This document shows, piece by piece, positions 1 through 7,573 of a DNA stretch of 23,022 bases (the first letter of the stretch is position 1; each line of letters begins with the position of its first letter). Origin of the DNA: Pirellulales bacterium (GTDB lineage Bacteria > Planctomycetota > Planctomycetia > Pirellulales > Thermoguttaceae); NCBI GenBank assembly GCA_030642635.1, contig DAOWNK010000015.1, positions 1 to 23,022 on the forward strand, written 5' to 3'. The notes under the pieces were generated by a model. The model was not told the DNA's origin, ran no database searches, and saw only the letters and a program-made list of their open reading frames with translations. The position numbers were made by a program, and so were the translations under genes.

Positions 1-140
1 CCCTGCGCCAGCAGATTCTCCGAAACGAATTATCGACGATTACCCACATATGGTTGCTCCCACGAAAAATCATCGGCCTGGCCAAAAGCCTCATGGCGTT
101 GGCCACGTAGCAAAGTTCATTTCTCAGAAAGTGCAGACAC
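1..140. other. left-edge stretch, possible end of a plus-strand gene
   Basis: This stretch lies beyond the leuD stop codon. Plus frame 3 is open from the edge to a TAG at 108-110 and would give the last 35 residues of a protein converging on leuD. A minus-strand frame is also open here, so openness alone proves nothing. I recognise neither translation and see no clear terminator hairpin. Confidence 0.2.
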
Positions 141-734
141 TTACACAATACCGTGTGTTTGCTCATACTCCGTAATCTTTTCCTCGTGCTCCAGTGTCAG
201 CGCGATGTCGTCCAGGCCGTCGAGCAGGCACTGGCGGCGGAAATCGTCTACCTCGAATGTGAGCGACAGCCCGTGCTGGTCGGTTATCGTGCGGCGCTCC
301 AGATCGACCGAGAGCCGATAGCCCTGATACTTTGCCGCCCGGGCGAACAGGTCGTTGACGGCCGCCTCGTCGAGTCTGATCGGCAACATGCCGTTTTTGA
401 AGCAGTTGTTGTAGAAAATATCGGCGAAACTGGGTGCAATGATCACACGGAACCCGTAATCCTCCAACGCCCAAGGCGCATGTTCGCGGGAGCTGCCGCA
501 GCCGAAGTTCCGACGCGCCAACAGGATGCTCGCCCCGTCATACTCCGGCCGGTTCAGCTCGAACTCGGGGTTATCGCCGCCGTTTTCTAAGAACCGCCAA
601 TCGAAGAACAGGAACTGCCCGAACCCGGTACGCTCAATCCGCTTGAGGAATTGCTTTGGGATGATCTGGTCGGTGTCTACATCTACCCGGTCCATCGGCA
701 CGACCAGCCCGGTGTGTTGTGTGAATGGTTGCAT
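141..734 (-). CDS. leuD: 3-isopropylmalate dehydratase small subunit LeuD
   Basis: LeuD is the swivel-domain subunit of isopropylmalate isomerase. With LeuC it converts 2-isopropylmalate to 3-isopropylmalate in leucine synthesis, in the cytoplasm. The 197 residues match the usual bacterial length. The N-terminus has the family pattern (TGLVVPMDRVDVDTDQIIPK), and the substrate-loop motif RRNFGCGSSREHAPWAL is intact at about residues 74-90. It is 98 bp downstream of leuC on the same strand, so the two are probably co-transcribed. No strong Shine-Dalgarno sequence precedes the ATG. Instead a CCGCAAGCGG-centred palindrome lies about 10 bases upstream. The assignment to LeuD rather than another aconitase-family small subunit rests on the match to LeuC next door. 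Confidence 0.97.
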   Translation of the reverse strand: MQPFTQHTGLVVPMDRVDVDTDQIIPKQFLKRIERTGFGQFLFFDWRFLENGGDNPEFELNRPEYDGASILLARRNFGCGSSREHAPWALEDYGFRVIIAPSFADIFYNNCFKNGMLPIRLDEAAVNDLFARAAKYQGYRLSVDLERRTITDQHGLSLTFEVDDFRRQCLLDGLDDIALTLEHEEKITEYEQTHGIV

Positions 735-743
735 GGTTGGTTA

Positions 744-840
744 ATGCCGCTTGCGGCTTAGCATGGAGTGCTTGTTAGTATCGCCATTTGTATTTGTATT
801 GTAATCGTTATTCACTGCGAAGCCGCAAGCGGCTACTGCG
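744..840. repeat. inverted pair of GCCGCAAGCGGC palindromes between leuC and leuD
   Basis: Copy one (744-760) reads ATGCCGCTTGCGGCTTA. Copy two (814-840) contains GAAGCCGCAAGCGGCT and is in the opposite orientation, separated by an AT-rich spacer. The second copy supplies the last codons and the TAG stop (833-835) of leuC. A 21-base segment of copy two, from ACTGCG to GCGGCT, recurs in reverse complement at 8193-8213, and the core recurs at 22019-22037. The pair could form a long stem-loop in the leuC-leuD mRNA. Confidence 0.8.
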
Positions 841-2242
841 AAACATCCACAAAATGCCCTTCTACTGCGGCGGCGGCGGCCATGGCCGGCGAGACCAGGT
901 GCGTGCGTCCGCCCTTGCCTTGGCGACCCTCGAAGTTCCGGTTGCTCGTCGATGCGCATCGCTGGCCCGGCTCCAGCACGTCTGGGTTCATCGCCAGGCA
1001 CATGCTGCAACCAGGCTCGCGCCATTGGAACCCCGCCTCGGTGAATATCTTATCGAGACCCTCGGCCTCGGCCTGCCGTTTTACCGGCCCGCTGCCGGGC
1101 ACGACCATGGCGTCGACCGAGTCGGCCACACGCCGGCCGCGTACTACATCGGCGGCGGCCCGCAGATCCTCGATCCGACCGTTGGTGCACGAGCCGATGA
1201 ACACCCGATCGACGGCGATCGAATTGATCGGCTCACCGCCGGTCAAACCCATGTACTGAAGCGCCTTGGCGACTGCCTTCTGCTGTGCCGGATCGTCGTA
1301 GTCGGCCGGGTAAGGCACCTTGCCGCCCACATCGACTACCTGGCCGGGATTGGTCCCCCATGTTACCTGCGGTCGGATATCGGCGGCGGCGAAACGCTCG
1401 ACGCGGTCGTAGCCGGCGCCCTGGTCGGTCGGCAGCCGTTTCCACCTGTCCACCGCAGCGTCGAAATCCTTGCCCTTCGGTGCGAACTGACGGCCTTTAA
1501 GATACTGAAACGTGGTCTCGTCCGGTGCGATCATCCCTGCCCGGGCGCCGGCTTCGATCGACATGTTGCACATGGTCATCCGCTGCTCCATGCTCAGCGA
1601 GCGGATCGCACTGCCGGTGTACTCGATACAATAGCCGGTCCCGCCGCTGGTCGAGATTTTGCCGATGATATATAGAATCATATCCTTTGCAGACACGCCG
1701 GGTGCGAGCCGCCCGTCGATGCGTATCTCCAGCGTCTTCGGCTTCTGCTGTAACAGCGTCTGCGTGGCCAGCACGTGCTCCACCTCGCTTGTGCCGATGC
1801 CGAACGCCAGCGAGCCGAACGCACCGTGCGTGGCCGTATGGCTGTCGCCGCAGACGATCGTCATTCCCGGCTGCGTAAGCCCAAGCTCCGGCGAGATCAC
1901 GTGCACGACGCCCTGCTGCGGGTCGTCGATGTCGTACAGCTTGACGCCGAACTGTCGGCAGTTTTCCCGCAACACGTCGATCTGCTGTTTGGAGACCGGA
2001 TCGGCTATCGGCAACGAGCGGTCGGTGGTCGGCACGTTGTGATCGACCGTTGCCACGGTCCGCTCCGGACGGCGAACCCGGCGGCCGGAAATACGAAGGC
2101 CCTCGAACGCTTGAGGGCTGGTCACCTCGTGGACAAGCTGCAGGTCGATGTAGAGGATCGTCTGTTGTCCAGGCTCGTAGCGGACAACGTGTTCGTCCCA
2201 TATCTTATCGAGCATCGTACGTGGAGTTTGCTTCGTGGTCAT
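833..2242 (-). CDS. leuC: 3-isopropylmalate dehydratase large subunit LeuC
   Basis: LeuC is the aconitase-type [4Fe-4S] catalytic subunit that partners LeuD in leucine synthesis. From the ATG at 2242 it has 469 residues, the normal family length. The cluster cysteines are visible as FIGSCTNGR (Cys352) and CSMC (Cys412, Cys415). CGDSHTATHGAFG near 131-143 and RNFEGRQG near 435-442 are family signatures. The frame stays open upstream to 2368, but that extension runs through a repeat and was rejected; GGAGTG sits about 12 bases before the chosen ATG. The last two codons and the stop lie inside a dispersed palindrome. The region just upstream holds an inverted repeat pair (2262-2336). Confidence 0.97.
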   Translation of the reverse strand: MTTKQTPRTMLDKIWDEHVVRYEPGQQTILYIDLQLVHEVTSPQAFEGLRISGRRVRRPERTVATVDHNVPTTDRSLPIADPVSKQQIDVLRENCRQFGVKLYDIDDPQQGVVHVISPELGLTQPGMTIVCGDSHTATHGAFGSLAFGIGTSEVEHVLATQTLLQQKPKTLEIRIDGRLAPGVSAKDMILYIIGKISTSGGTGYCIEYTGSAIRSLSMEQRMTMCNMSIEAGARAGMIAPDETTFQYLKGRQFAPKGKDFDAAVDRWKRLPTDQGAGYDRVERFAAADIRPQVTWGTNPGQVVDVGGKVPYPADYDDPAQQKAVAKALQYMGLTGGEPINSIAVDRVFIGSCTNGRIEDLRAAADVVRGRRVADSVDAMVVPGSGPVKRQAEAEGLDKIFTEAGFQWREPGCSMCLAMNPDVLEPGQRCASTSNRNFEGRQGKGGRTHLVSPAMAAAAAVEGHFVDVSQ

Positions 2243-2261
2243 AGCGATGTTTTCACTCCAT

Positions 2262-2336
2262 AAAGCCGCGACCGTTGGTCGCGCCAATGTCGCTTTCGAC
2301 TCGGCAATGTAAGGCGCGACCACCGGTCGCGGCTTT
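2262..2336. repeat. inverted pair of GCGACC/GGTCGC hairpin elements upstream of leuC
   Basis: Two copies of a 24-base unit face each other at 2262-2285 and 2313-2336. In the orientation of copy two each unit reads GGC, then the stem GCGACC / GGTCGC around a 3-base loop, then GCGGCTTT. The units differ at only one base, in the loop (AAC versus ACC). The 27-base spacer is not repeated. The pair lies 20 bases before the leuC start and could fold in the leuC leader or mark a mobile palindromic unit. Confidence 0.85.
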
Positions 2337-2401
2337 GTGATTTTAATGTTTACGTCATTGTATCGCATGTCGGCCTACTGACCAGACCGGCCGTTTGCGG
2401 C

Positions 2402-2442
2402 GGGGTGGCTGGGGCAAAACGAAGTGGTGCCCCAGCCGCCCC
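2402..2442 (-). terminator. long GC-rich hairpin after the methyltransferase-like gene
   Basis: GGGGTGGCTGGGGCA at 2402-2416 pairs with TGCCCCAGCCGCCCC at 2428-2442, a 15-bp stem with one mismatch and an 11-base loop. It begins 11 bases after the stop codon of the gene ending at 2453. No T tract follows, so it may be an mRNA-stabilising or repeat hairpin rather than a classical intrinsic terminator. Confidence 0.45.
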
Positions 2443-2452
2443 ACCACGACCG

Positions 2453-3049
2453 TTATGCGGCACGTTGTGTAGCGGCAGCGGCGGCCAACGAATCGATCTC
2501 GCTGTGGGCGAGCAATCGTAATGTCGGCTCACCACCTGGCAGAATACCGCCTTGGAAGACCTGCGACCGCTGGTGCAGCAGCCTGGGTACGTAGAACCAT
2601 GCCCGGGCGAGACTCCGGGGGTCGATCCGGGGAGAAGTCACGATCAGATCGACCTGCCCCAGCGAGTTGGCCACTTGCGACAGCCCGGCGAACGGGTCGC
2701 CGGGGATGAGCCGCACCCTGGCGCCTGTCGCCTTTAGCAACCGATGCGCCATTTTTAATGTCACGCCCGGCCCGTCTGCCGATGTGCGATCTTCAAACAA
2801 ATCCAGCCCGGTAAACTGAATCTCTTCCGGTAGATGATACCGGGCGGCCAGATCGATCATCCGCATTGCACGGCGTCCGTCGGCGATCCCCAGTTCGAGA
2901 ATTTTTCGTACCCTTTGACACCGGATCGCGCGGTAAATTGGGCGATCAGCGGCTGGCGAGGAAAGATGAGAGAGATAGAAAACACGCAGGCTGCTTGTAG
3001 TTGCCAACGTCGCCCTCCATGGCGTCTGAATGAGATTATGATACTCCAT
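2453..3049 (-). CDS. small SAM-dependent methyltransferase-like protein
   Basis: This 198-residue protein has a Rossmann-type motif I, ILELGIADGRRAMRMIDLAA (about residues 50-69), followed by FTGLDLFEDR, where the acidic end of strand 2 would bind the ribose of S-adenosylmethionine. VDLIVTSPRIDP further on resembles the motif IV region. The substrate cannot be told from sequence. The start is supported by GAAGG six bases before the ATG. It is 57 bp downstream of the GT-C-like gene on the same strand and may be the last gene of the polysaccharide operon, or a separate housekeeping gene. The C-terminus is alanine-rich (LAAAAATQRAA). Confidence 0.6.
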   Translation of the reverse strand: MEYHNLIQTPWRATLATTSSLRVFYLSHLSSPAADRPIYRAIRCQRVRKILELGIADGRRAMRMIDLAARYHLPEEIQFTGLDLFEDRTSADGPGVTLKMAHRLLKATGARVRLIPGDPFAGLSQVANSLGQVDLIVTSPRIDPRSLARAWFYVPRLLHQRSQVFQGGILPGGEPTLRLLAHSEIDSLAAAAATQRAA

Positions 3050-3106
3050 CTATTGCCTTCGGTTGCACATAGCGGCAAAATCAAGGCGAAATCACTTACC
3101 TGCCGA

Positions 3107-4525
3107 TCACCAATAATACCCCCCGAATGTCTGCATCACCATCGTCTGGCCAAAGACGAGCCAAAGCAGCACGGTTTTATCTCGTTCCCGATATGAACAA
3201 CGGTCGAGATATACAGCCACTGGAAACATCAGGTACGGAACGATAAACAAACACGCCCTGGCCGTCTCGCCCGTGCGGAACGCACCGGTCAGGAACATGG
3301 CGGCCAGTGTGGCGATGCCCAGTGCAGTTAAGCACTTTAACAAAACTGCCGGCGAGCCCCCAGGTTTATTCTGGGGTAAAGTTTTGCGCGGGGATAAACC
3401 CCGCGGCTCGCTGGACTCTCGAAGCATCGTTTTCATGCCGCGCACAAACAGCACCAGCAGGAACGGTCCGAAAAAAACGAGTATCTCGCAGACGTTTTCC
3501 AACCGGGTAAACAAATAGTTGGCCGGTTCGGCAAACAGCATAAACCCGCCGGGGTTCTCCAGCGCCGAGGCGATCTGAAACGAACCGAAATAGTTGAACC
3601 CACTGATCAAGTACAGAATGACGTACTTGGTGGTCACACCGGCGATAACCACCGCAGACCTCGCAAGCGTTCGCCGGGTAATCCACTCGAACCCAACCAT
3701 GACCGGGACTAAGAAGCAGGCCCCAAACGTCAAAAACGAGGCACAAAACATCCCGACCATCGATCCGATGATGCAGACTGCTCGGCTCGGATGCTTGAAA
3801 AAGCACACAACGGCGAGGAAGCAGCCGGCGACAACCGCGTCGAGCGTCGCGCAGCAGTAAATCTGCACACTGGGGATAAGCAGGAATAAGAACGTGGCAT
3901 AGCAACAGGTATCGTGATCTACTTCTTTGGCGAGTATCCCATAAAAAAATCCGCCGCACAGCACCACCGCCAACGCGGCCATCGCGACCGACACGGCGGC
4001 CGGCCGACCGACCGTTCGGGCAATGGCGTAAAACAGCAACACCGCGCCGGGCGGATGGGTTCTGGAGTGGCACCCGAGCGTCGGCTGACGGTGTTCGAAT
4101 TCACGCAGGAACTTGCCGACCGAGGTGATCTGCACCGCGTCGTGGTAGTATTGCAGCGAATCATCTTGGGGATGGACCAATCCATACGTCGGACCTTGGA
4201 TTAGATTGGCGCCTAGCACCAGCACGAAACCGGCCAGCAGTATCGGCGCCGCTCCGGCTGTAACTCGCCGCAGGTTCCGCAACATCAGGCCGAACATCAC
4301 GAGCACACTGGCGGCCGCAGCAAGCGTCCACGGCGACGCATGTACGCCTGGAAGCTTCAGCGCCAACATGCTGATGGGGAAATTCGCCGGGCAGTCGATG
4401 TTCCAGCCGTGCAGCCGATTCATCCACAACACCGTCTGCCCGAACGTCCACGCCGCACCAAGTGCAAGCAGAAACACAATTGTGATGCAAACGATTTCGC
4501 GGCGTGTGAAAATGGGTCGGTTCAT
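3107..4525 (-). CDS. multi-spanning membrane protein, GT-C glycosyltransferase-like
   Basis: This 472-residue protein has about ten to twelve hydrophobic segments. After the first few comes a polar loop with HPQDDSLQYYHD and then HSRTHPPGAVLLFYA, the acidic and THPPG features seen in GT-C enzymes of the GT39/ArnT type, which use polyprenyl-phosphate sugars. A role in transferring a sugar at the membrane fits the surrounding polysaccharide genes but is inferred. Residues about 373-390, in a loop between two membrane segments, are encoded by two adjacent palindromes (3358-3405) in frame, an apparent repeat insertion. The ATG follows a GTTTAGC-type element directly, and no Shine-Dalgarno sequence is evident. 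It starts 34 bases after the DegT gene stops. Confidence 0.65.
   Translation of the reverse strand: MNRPIFTRREIVCITIVFLLALGAAWTFGQTVLWMNRLHGWNIDCPANFPISMLALKLPGVHASPWTLAAAASVLVMFGLMLRNLRRVTAGAAPILLAGFVLVLGANLIQGPTYGLVHPQDDSLQYYHDAVQITSVGKFLREFEHRQPTLGCHSRTHPPGAVLLFYAIARTVGRPAAVSVAMAALAVVLCGGFFYGILAKEVDHDTCCYATFLFLLIPSVQIYCCATLDAVVAGCFLAVVCFFKHPSRAVCIIGSMVGMFCASFLTFGACFLVPVMVGFEWITRRTLARSAVVIAGVTTKYVILYLISGFNYFGSFQIASALENPGGFMLFAEPANYLFTRLENVCEILVFFGPFLLVLFVRGMKTMLRESSEPRGLSPRKTLPQNKPGGSPAVLLKCLTALGIATLAAMFLTGAFRTGETARACLFIVPYLMFPVAVYLDRCSYRERDKTVLLWLVFGQTMVMQTFGGYYW
3353..3411. repeat. two palindromes inserted in frame in the GT-C-like gene
   Basis: CCCCAG (3358-3363) pairs with CTGGGG (3371-3376), and CGCGGGG (3387-3393) pairs with CCCCGCG (3399-3405). 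The outer ends GAGCC and GGCTC are also inverted, and both loops contain ATAAA or its complement. The block resembles an inverted pair of one element type. It encodes a hydrophilic loop (PRGLSPRKTLPQNKPGG) without breaking the reading frame. Confidence 0.75.
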
Positions 4526-4533
4526 GTGACCAA

Positions 4534-4558
4534 GCCGCCGTGCCGGCGGCTGCTAAAC
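4534..4558 (-). repeat. single GTTTAGC-headed hairpin element (half-site)
   Basis: Read on the minus strand, GTTTAGC (4558-4552) is followed by one base and the stem GCCGCCG / CGGCGGC with loop GCA (4550-4534). The same 29 bases, with one mismatch, recur at 21154-21182. It fills the gap between the DegT stop and the GT-C-like start. A degenerate second copy may underlie the DegT C-terminus (LGKAA). Confidence 0.8.
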
Positions 4559-4559
4559 A

Positions 4560-5819
4560 TCAAGCCGCCTTGCCGAGGGTTGACTGCGTATCAATGCCGG
4601 CGGTGCGCATCACCTTCTCCACCGCCAGACAGGTGTCCATAATATCTCGCTCGGTAAGCGTTGGGTGGACCTGGAACATCAAGCTCGTCCGGCCGAGTTC
4701 CATTGCGACTGCCCGGCGGCGGTCGGGCTGCATCGAGGCATCCTCGAACGCCTTTTCCAGGTAGATTTCGGCACACATTCCACAGCCGCACGGTATACCT
4801 TCGGCCTGCACGGCGCGCACTACTCGATCGCGCGACCAGCCGGCCCGCAACAACTCCAGCCGCAGGAACACGTGGTGCTTGTAGTATGCGTGGCCGAGGT
4901 GTGCCGGCGGCACGGCAGTGCGAATCTGCGGCAGGCGGCCCAGTCGCCGGTCTAGCATCGCGGCGTTTCTGCGCCGTGCGTCGACCCAGCCGGCAACCTT
5001 GCCCAGCGAGGTGCGTCCGACGGCGGCCTGCATCTCGGTCATCCGCCAGTTGGTGCCGAACGATTCGTGCAGCCATTGGAAGATTTTGGTTTTGTCGGGT
5101 CGATGCACCGACTCCCAGCTTTTGCCGTGGTCTTTGAAGCTCCACGCCTTCTCCCAAACCGCCCGATCGTTGGTCGTGAGCATACCACCCTCGCCGCCGG
5201 TGGTCAGTATCTTGTCCTGGCAGAACGAGAACGCGGCGGCATGGCCGATCGAACCGACCGGACGCCCGCGGTGCGTCGCCCCGACGGCCTGGGCACAGTC
5301 CTCGACGACCGCCAGCCCGTGCTGTCGGGCAAGCTCCATGATCGGGTCCATCTCGCACGGCCAGCCGGCCAGGTGTACGGCGATAATCGCACGGCTGCGT
5401 GGCGAGAGCACTGCGCGGATCGTCTCGGCCGTGATGTTCTGGCTTGCCGGGTCGATATCGGCGAAGACCGGCGCCGCACCGCGCATTACACAGCAGCTTG
5501 CCGTGGCGATGAAGCTGCGAGAAGGCACTATCACCTCGTCGCCGGGGCCGATCCCAAGCGCGTGCAGCGCCAATTCCAACGCGACCGTACCGTTGGCCAC
5601 CGCTACGGCGTACCGGCAGCCGGCCAGTTCGGCGAACTCCTCCTCGAACCGTCGCCCCTGCCGGCCGGTCCAGTAGTTTACCTTTCCGCTGCGCAGCACG
5701 GCGGCGACCGCCTCGATCTGGTCCTCGTCGAACACCGGCCAGGACGGAAGCGCCGTGGTCCGAAGCGGAACCCCGCCGTTTATGGCAAGCATGTTGTTGG
5801 TGATTGTTTTGTCGTCCAT
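4560..5819 (-). CDS. DegT/DnrJ/EryC1/StrS-family PLP aminotransferase
   Basis: These enzymes transfer an amino group from glutamate to a nucleotide-linked keto-sugar, giving amino sugars for surface glycans. The 419-residue protein shows the family order: NGTVALELALHAL (phosphate-binding), VVEDCAQAVGA with Asp174 contacting the pyridine nitrogen, and SFCQDKILTTGGEGG with Lys203 as the probable Schiff-base lysine. KDHGKSWE and FGTNWRMTEMQAAVG follow as usual. The ATG at 5819 lacks a clear ribosome binding site; an alternative start is MLAINGG at 5792, which is closer to the typical family N-terminus. The last codons are made of palindromic repeat DNA. With the HAD and ATP-grasp genes upstream it forms a likely sugar-decoration module. 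Confidence 0.93.
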   Translation of the reverse strand: MDDKTITNNMLAINGGVPLRTTALPSWPVFDEDQIEAVAAVLRSGKVNYWTGRQGRRFEEEFAELAGCRYAVAVANGTVALELALHALGIGPGDEVIVPSRSFIATASCCVMRGAAPVFADIDPASQNITAETIRAVLSPRSRAIIAVHLAGWPCEMDPIMELARQHGLAVVEDCAQAVGATHRGRPVGSIGHAAAFSFCQDKILTTGGEGGMLTTNDRAVWEKAWSFKDHGKSWESVHRPDKTKIFQWLHESFGTNWRMTEMQAAVGRTSLGKVAGWVDARRRNAAMLDRRLGRLPQIRTAVPPAHLGHAYYKHHVFLRLELLRAGWSRDRVVRAVQAEGIPCGCGMCAEIYLEKAFEDASMQPDRRRAVAMELGRTSLMFQVHPTLTERDIMDTCLAVEKVMRTAGIDTQSTLGKAA

Positions 5820-5832
5820 GACGGTATATTTA

Positions 5833-5856
5833 GCCCCGGGTGAATACACCCGGGGC
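5833..5856. repeat. 10-bp-stem palindrome upstream of the DegT gene
   Basis: GCCCCGGGTG (5833-5842) and CACCCGGGGC (5847-5856) form a perfect 10-bp stem around AATA. It lies 13 bases before the DegT ATG, in the 82-base gap after the HAD gene. It could work as an attenuator or processing site but has no T tract. A similar CCCCGGGA / TCCCGGGG hairpin occurs at 12057-12078. Confidence 0.8.
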
Positions 5857-5901
5857 ACCGTTTCACTTTGCCCCGGTCACCCACTTGTGACACATTGTTA
5901 C

Positions 5902-6603
5902 TCAAGCAGCATCCCTTGTGCAAAACTCATTCAATACAGTTGTCAATTCGCTAAGTTCCCTAATCTCAACGTCCGGTGCATCGCCGGGTGAGTCGGGTTC
6001 AAACAGGCAGTGTAGGCCGGAAGGCCGGCGGATGCGAACGGCGCCCATACCAAGTTGTCGGGCGCCGCGAAAATCTTTTGCAGGATTATCCCCTATGTAA
6101 ACGGCTTGGTTGCCCGAGACGGCCAACCGATTGAGCACCTCCTCGAACGGACGGGTGCTTGGCTTCCATGCCTCGCGGCCGAACTGGTCGGAATAAACAA
6201 TTGCGTGAAAGAAATCTTCCAGCCCAAGCGCTGCCACCTTGCGGCGTTGCACCTCCAAGTAACCATCAGTAACAAGTCCAAGGCGGAAGTTGTGGCCCAA
6301 ACGACCGAGCAGATCGCAAACTTGCTGGCTCATGAAAATTTTTGGCTCGTGGCGACGATACGTCTGAATCATTGCAGTGACATGATTTTCCGAGAGCAGC
6401 CCTCTACGCTCCAGCCAACGGTTGAATAAATCGCCGCGAACGCCGGCCTCGAACGGTTGCTTCAGTTCGACGAAGGTGCGATTTAACGACAGCCCAAACT
6501 CTCGCCGTACCCAAACGGCGACCGCCCACAGCCCGCTCAGGACATAGCTGCGTTCCGGATAGAGCGTGTCGTCAAGATCAAAGACAACGGCTTGCAAACT
6601 CAT
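5902..6603 (-). CDS. HAD-superfamily hydrolase
   Basis: This 233-residue cytoplasmic protein has all four HAD motifs: VVFDLDDTLYPE (motif I, with the nucleophilic and acid/base aspartates), LVTDGY (motif II), the lysine in WKPSTRPF (motif III), and YIGDNPAKDFRGA (motif IV). It is therefore probably a phosphatase of the phosphoglycolate-phosphatase-like group. The ATG at 6603 has GAGG nine bases upstream and overlaps the end of the ATP-grasp gene by 26 bases, suggesting coupling. Next to ATP-grasp and DegT genes it probably dephosphorylates an intermediate of glycan-precursor synthesis, but the substrate is unknown. Confidence 0.88.
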   Translation of the reverse strand: MSLQAVVFDLDDTLYPERSYVLSGLWAVAVWVRREFGLSLNRTFVELKQPFEAGVRGDLFNRWLERRGLLSENHVTAMIQTYRRHEPKIFMSQQVCDLLGRLGHNFRLGLVTDGYLEVQRRKVAALGLEDFFHAIVYSDQFGREAWKPSTRPFEEVLNRLAVSGNQAVYIGDNPAKDFRGARQLGMGAVRIRRPSGLHCLFEPDSPGDAPDVEIRELSELTTVLNEFCTRDAA

Positions 6604-7573
6604 TACATTTTGCCTCGGTGATAAAATGTGACTGGTCGAATCGGGAGATATACATGTTTTGGCAATATGAACCCGGCGGCGGTATTTCAACCTCAATGCC
6701 CGCCGCCCGGGCGAGCAGCCATCGCGGCGAGTCGGCCCCGGCGGCGATTCCCAGCGGCACGCCGCCGCCCAGCCGGGCGTTGATCTCGGTGAACGTCGGC
6801 ACGCCGCCGTTCATCATGCACTGCACGGTGATCGGTCCGATCGCCGGCAGCGCAGCGGCGATCCGCTCGCAAGCGTCGGTAATGGTTGGGTCGAAGACGG
6901 TTTTGCCGACGATCACCTCGCCCGATCGCACCCGTATCCGCTGCCGCGAGACGACCGCCAACAGCCGGCCGTCGGTGTGACAGATTACGTCGTTGGTAAT
7001 CTCCGGCCCAGGCAGATACTCCTGGATGATCGCATCGGGGACGTAGTCGGAAAAGAATTCCAACTGTTTTGACGTTTCAACTTTGAAGGCTCCTTCCGAG
7101 GCACTGCCGAACCTCGGCTTGATAAACAGCGGATACTCGGCCTCGGCCGGGTCGAGCGTCCCGGGCAGCCACGAGCGAGGAACTGTAAGACCAAGATCGC
7201 TGAAAAACTCGTTCGTTTTCCACTTGTCGGCGGCTACGGCGGCGGCCTCCTGCGGCACGACGGCCAGCTTGGCGCCGGTCGCCTCAAGCACTGTGCGATG
7301 TTCGGCCAGCACGGGAATGTCAGGATCGATCAGCGGAAAAACGACCGAAACCTGCTCGCGGCAGATGATATCGGCCAGCGTAGAGATGTAGTCTGGGTGA
7401 TCGAGCCGTGGGACGATGTACGGCCGGTCGGCCAGTGAGAGCGCAGGGGCCAACGCCTCGACGTCGGTCGCAACAATCCGCCCGGCAACGCCTAGCTCTT
7501 CGTACGCTCGGCGAAAGCTATCGAGCAATTCAACTCGCCGACCGACGCTGGTGAAAAGTATATTCGTATTCAT
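6578..7573 (-). CDS. ATP-grasp enzyme, carbamoyl-phosphate-synthase-like fold
   Basis: This 331-residue protein begins with a pre-ATP-grasp Rossmann domain (NILFTSVGRRVELL, then IVATDVEALAPAL). It continues with ATP-grasp signatures: PLFIKPRFGSASEGAF (ATP-binding lysine), IQEYLPGPEITNDV, and TEINARLGGGVPL (metal-binding Glu/Asn). Such enzymes form an acyl-phosphate and then an amide or similar bond. Here, between a sugar transferase and HAD/DegT genes, it may attach an amino acid or other acid to a sugar amine, which is inference. The ATG overlaps the sugar-transferase TGA in an ATGA tetranucleotide, a clear sign of translational coupling. Confidence 0.88.
   Translation of the reverse strand: MNTNILFTSVGRRVELLDSFRRAYEELGVAGRIVATDVEALAPALSLADRPYIVPRLDHPDYISTLADIICREQVSVVFPLIDPDIPVLAEHRTVLEATGAKLAVVPQEAAAVAADKWKTNEFFSDLGLTVPRSWLPGTLDPAEAEYPLFIKPRFGSASEGAFKVETSKQLEFFSDYVPDAIIQEYLPGPEITNDVICHTDGRLLAVVSRQRIRVRSGEVIVGKTVFDPTITDACERIAAALPAIGPITVQCMMNGGVPTFTEINARLGGGVPLGIAAGADSPRWLLARAAGIEVEIPPPGSYCQNMYISRFDQSHFITEAKCNEFASRCL

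Noticed and set aside
735..832. Leader peptide or T-box for leucine control
   Set aside because: No leucine-rich short frame or T-box sequence is seen here or upstream of leuC; only palindromic repeats are present.
788..1675. Long plus-strand open frame opposite leuC
   Set aside because: It is the antisense shadow of a GC-rich, strongly conserved gene; the translation resembles no family and has no ribosome binding site.
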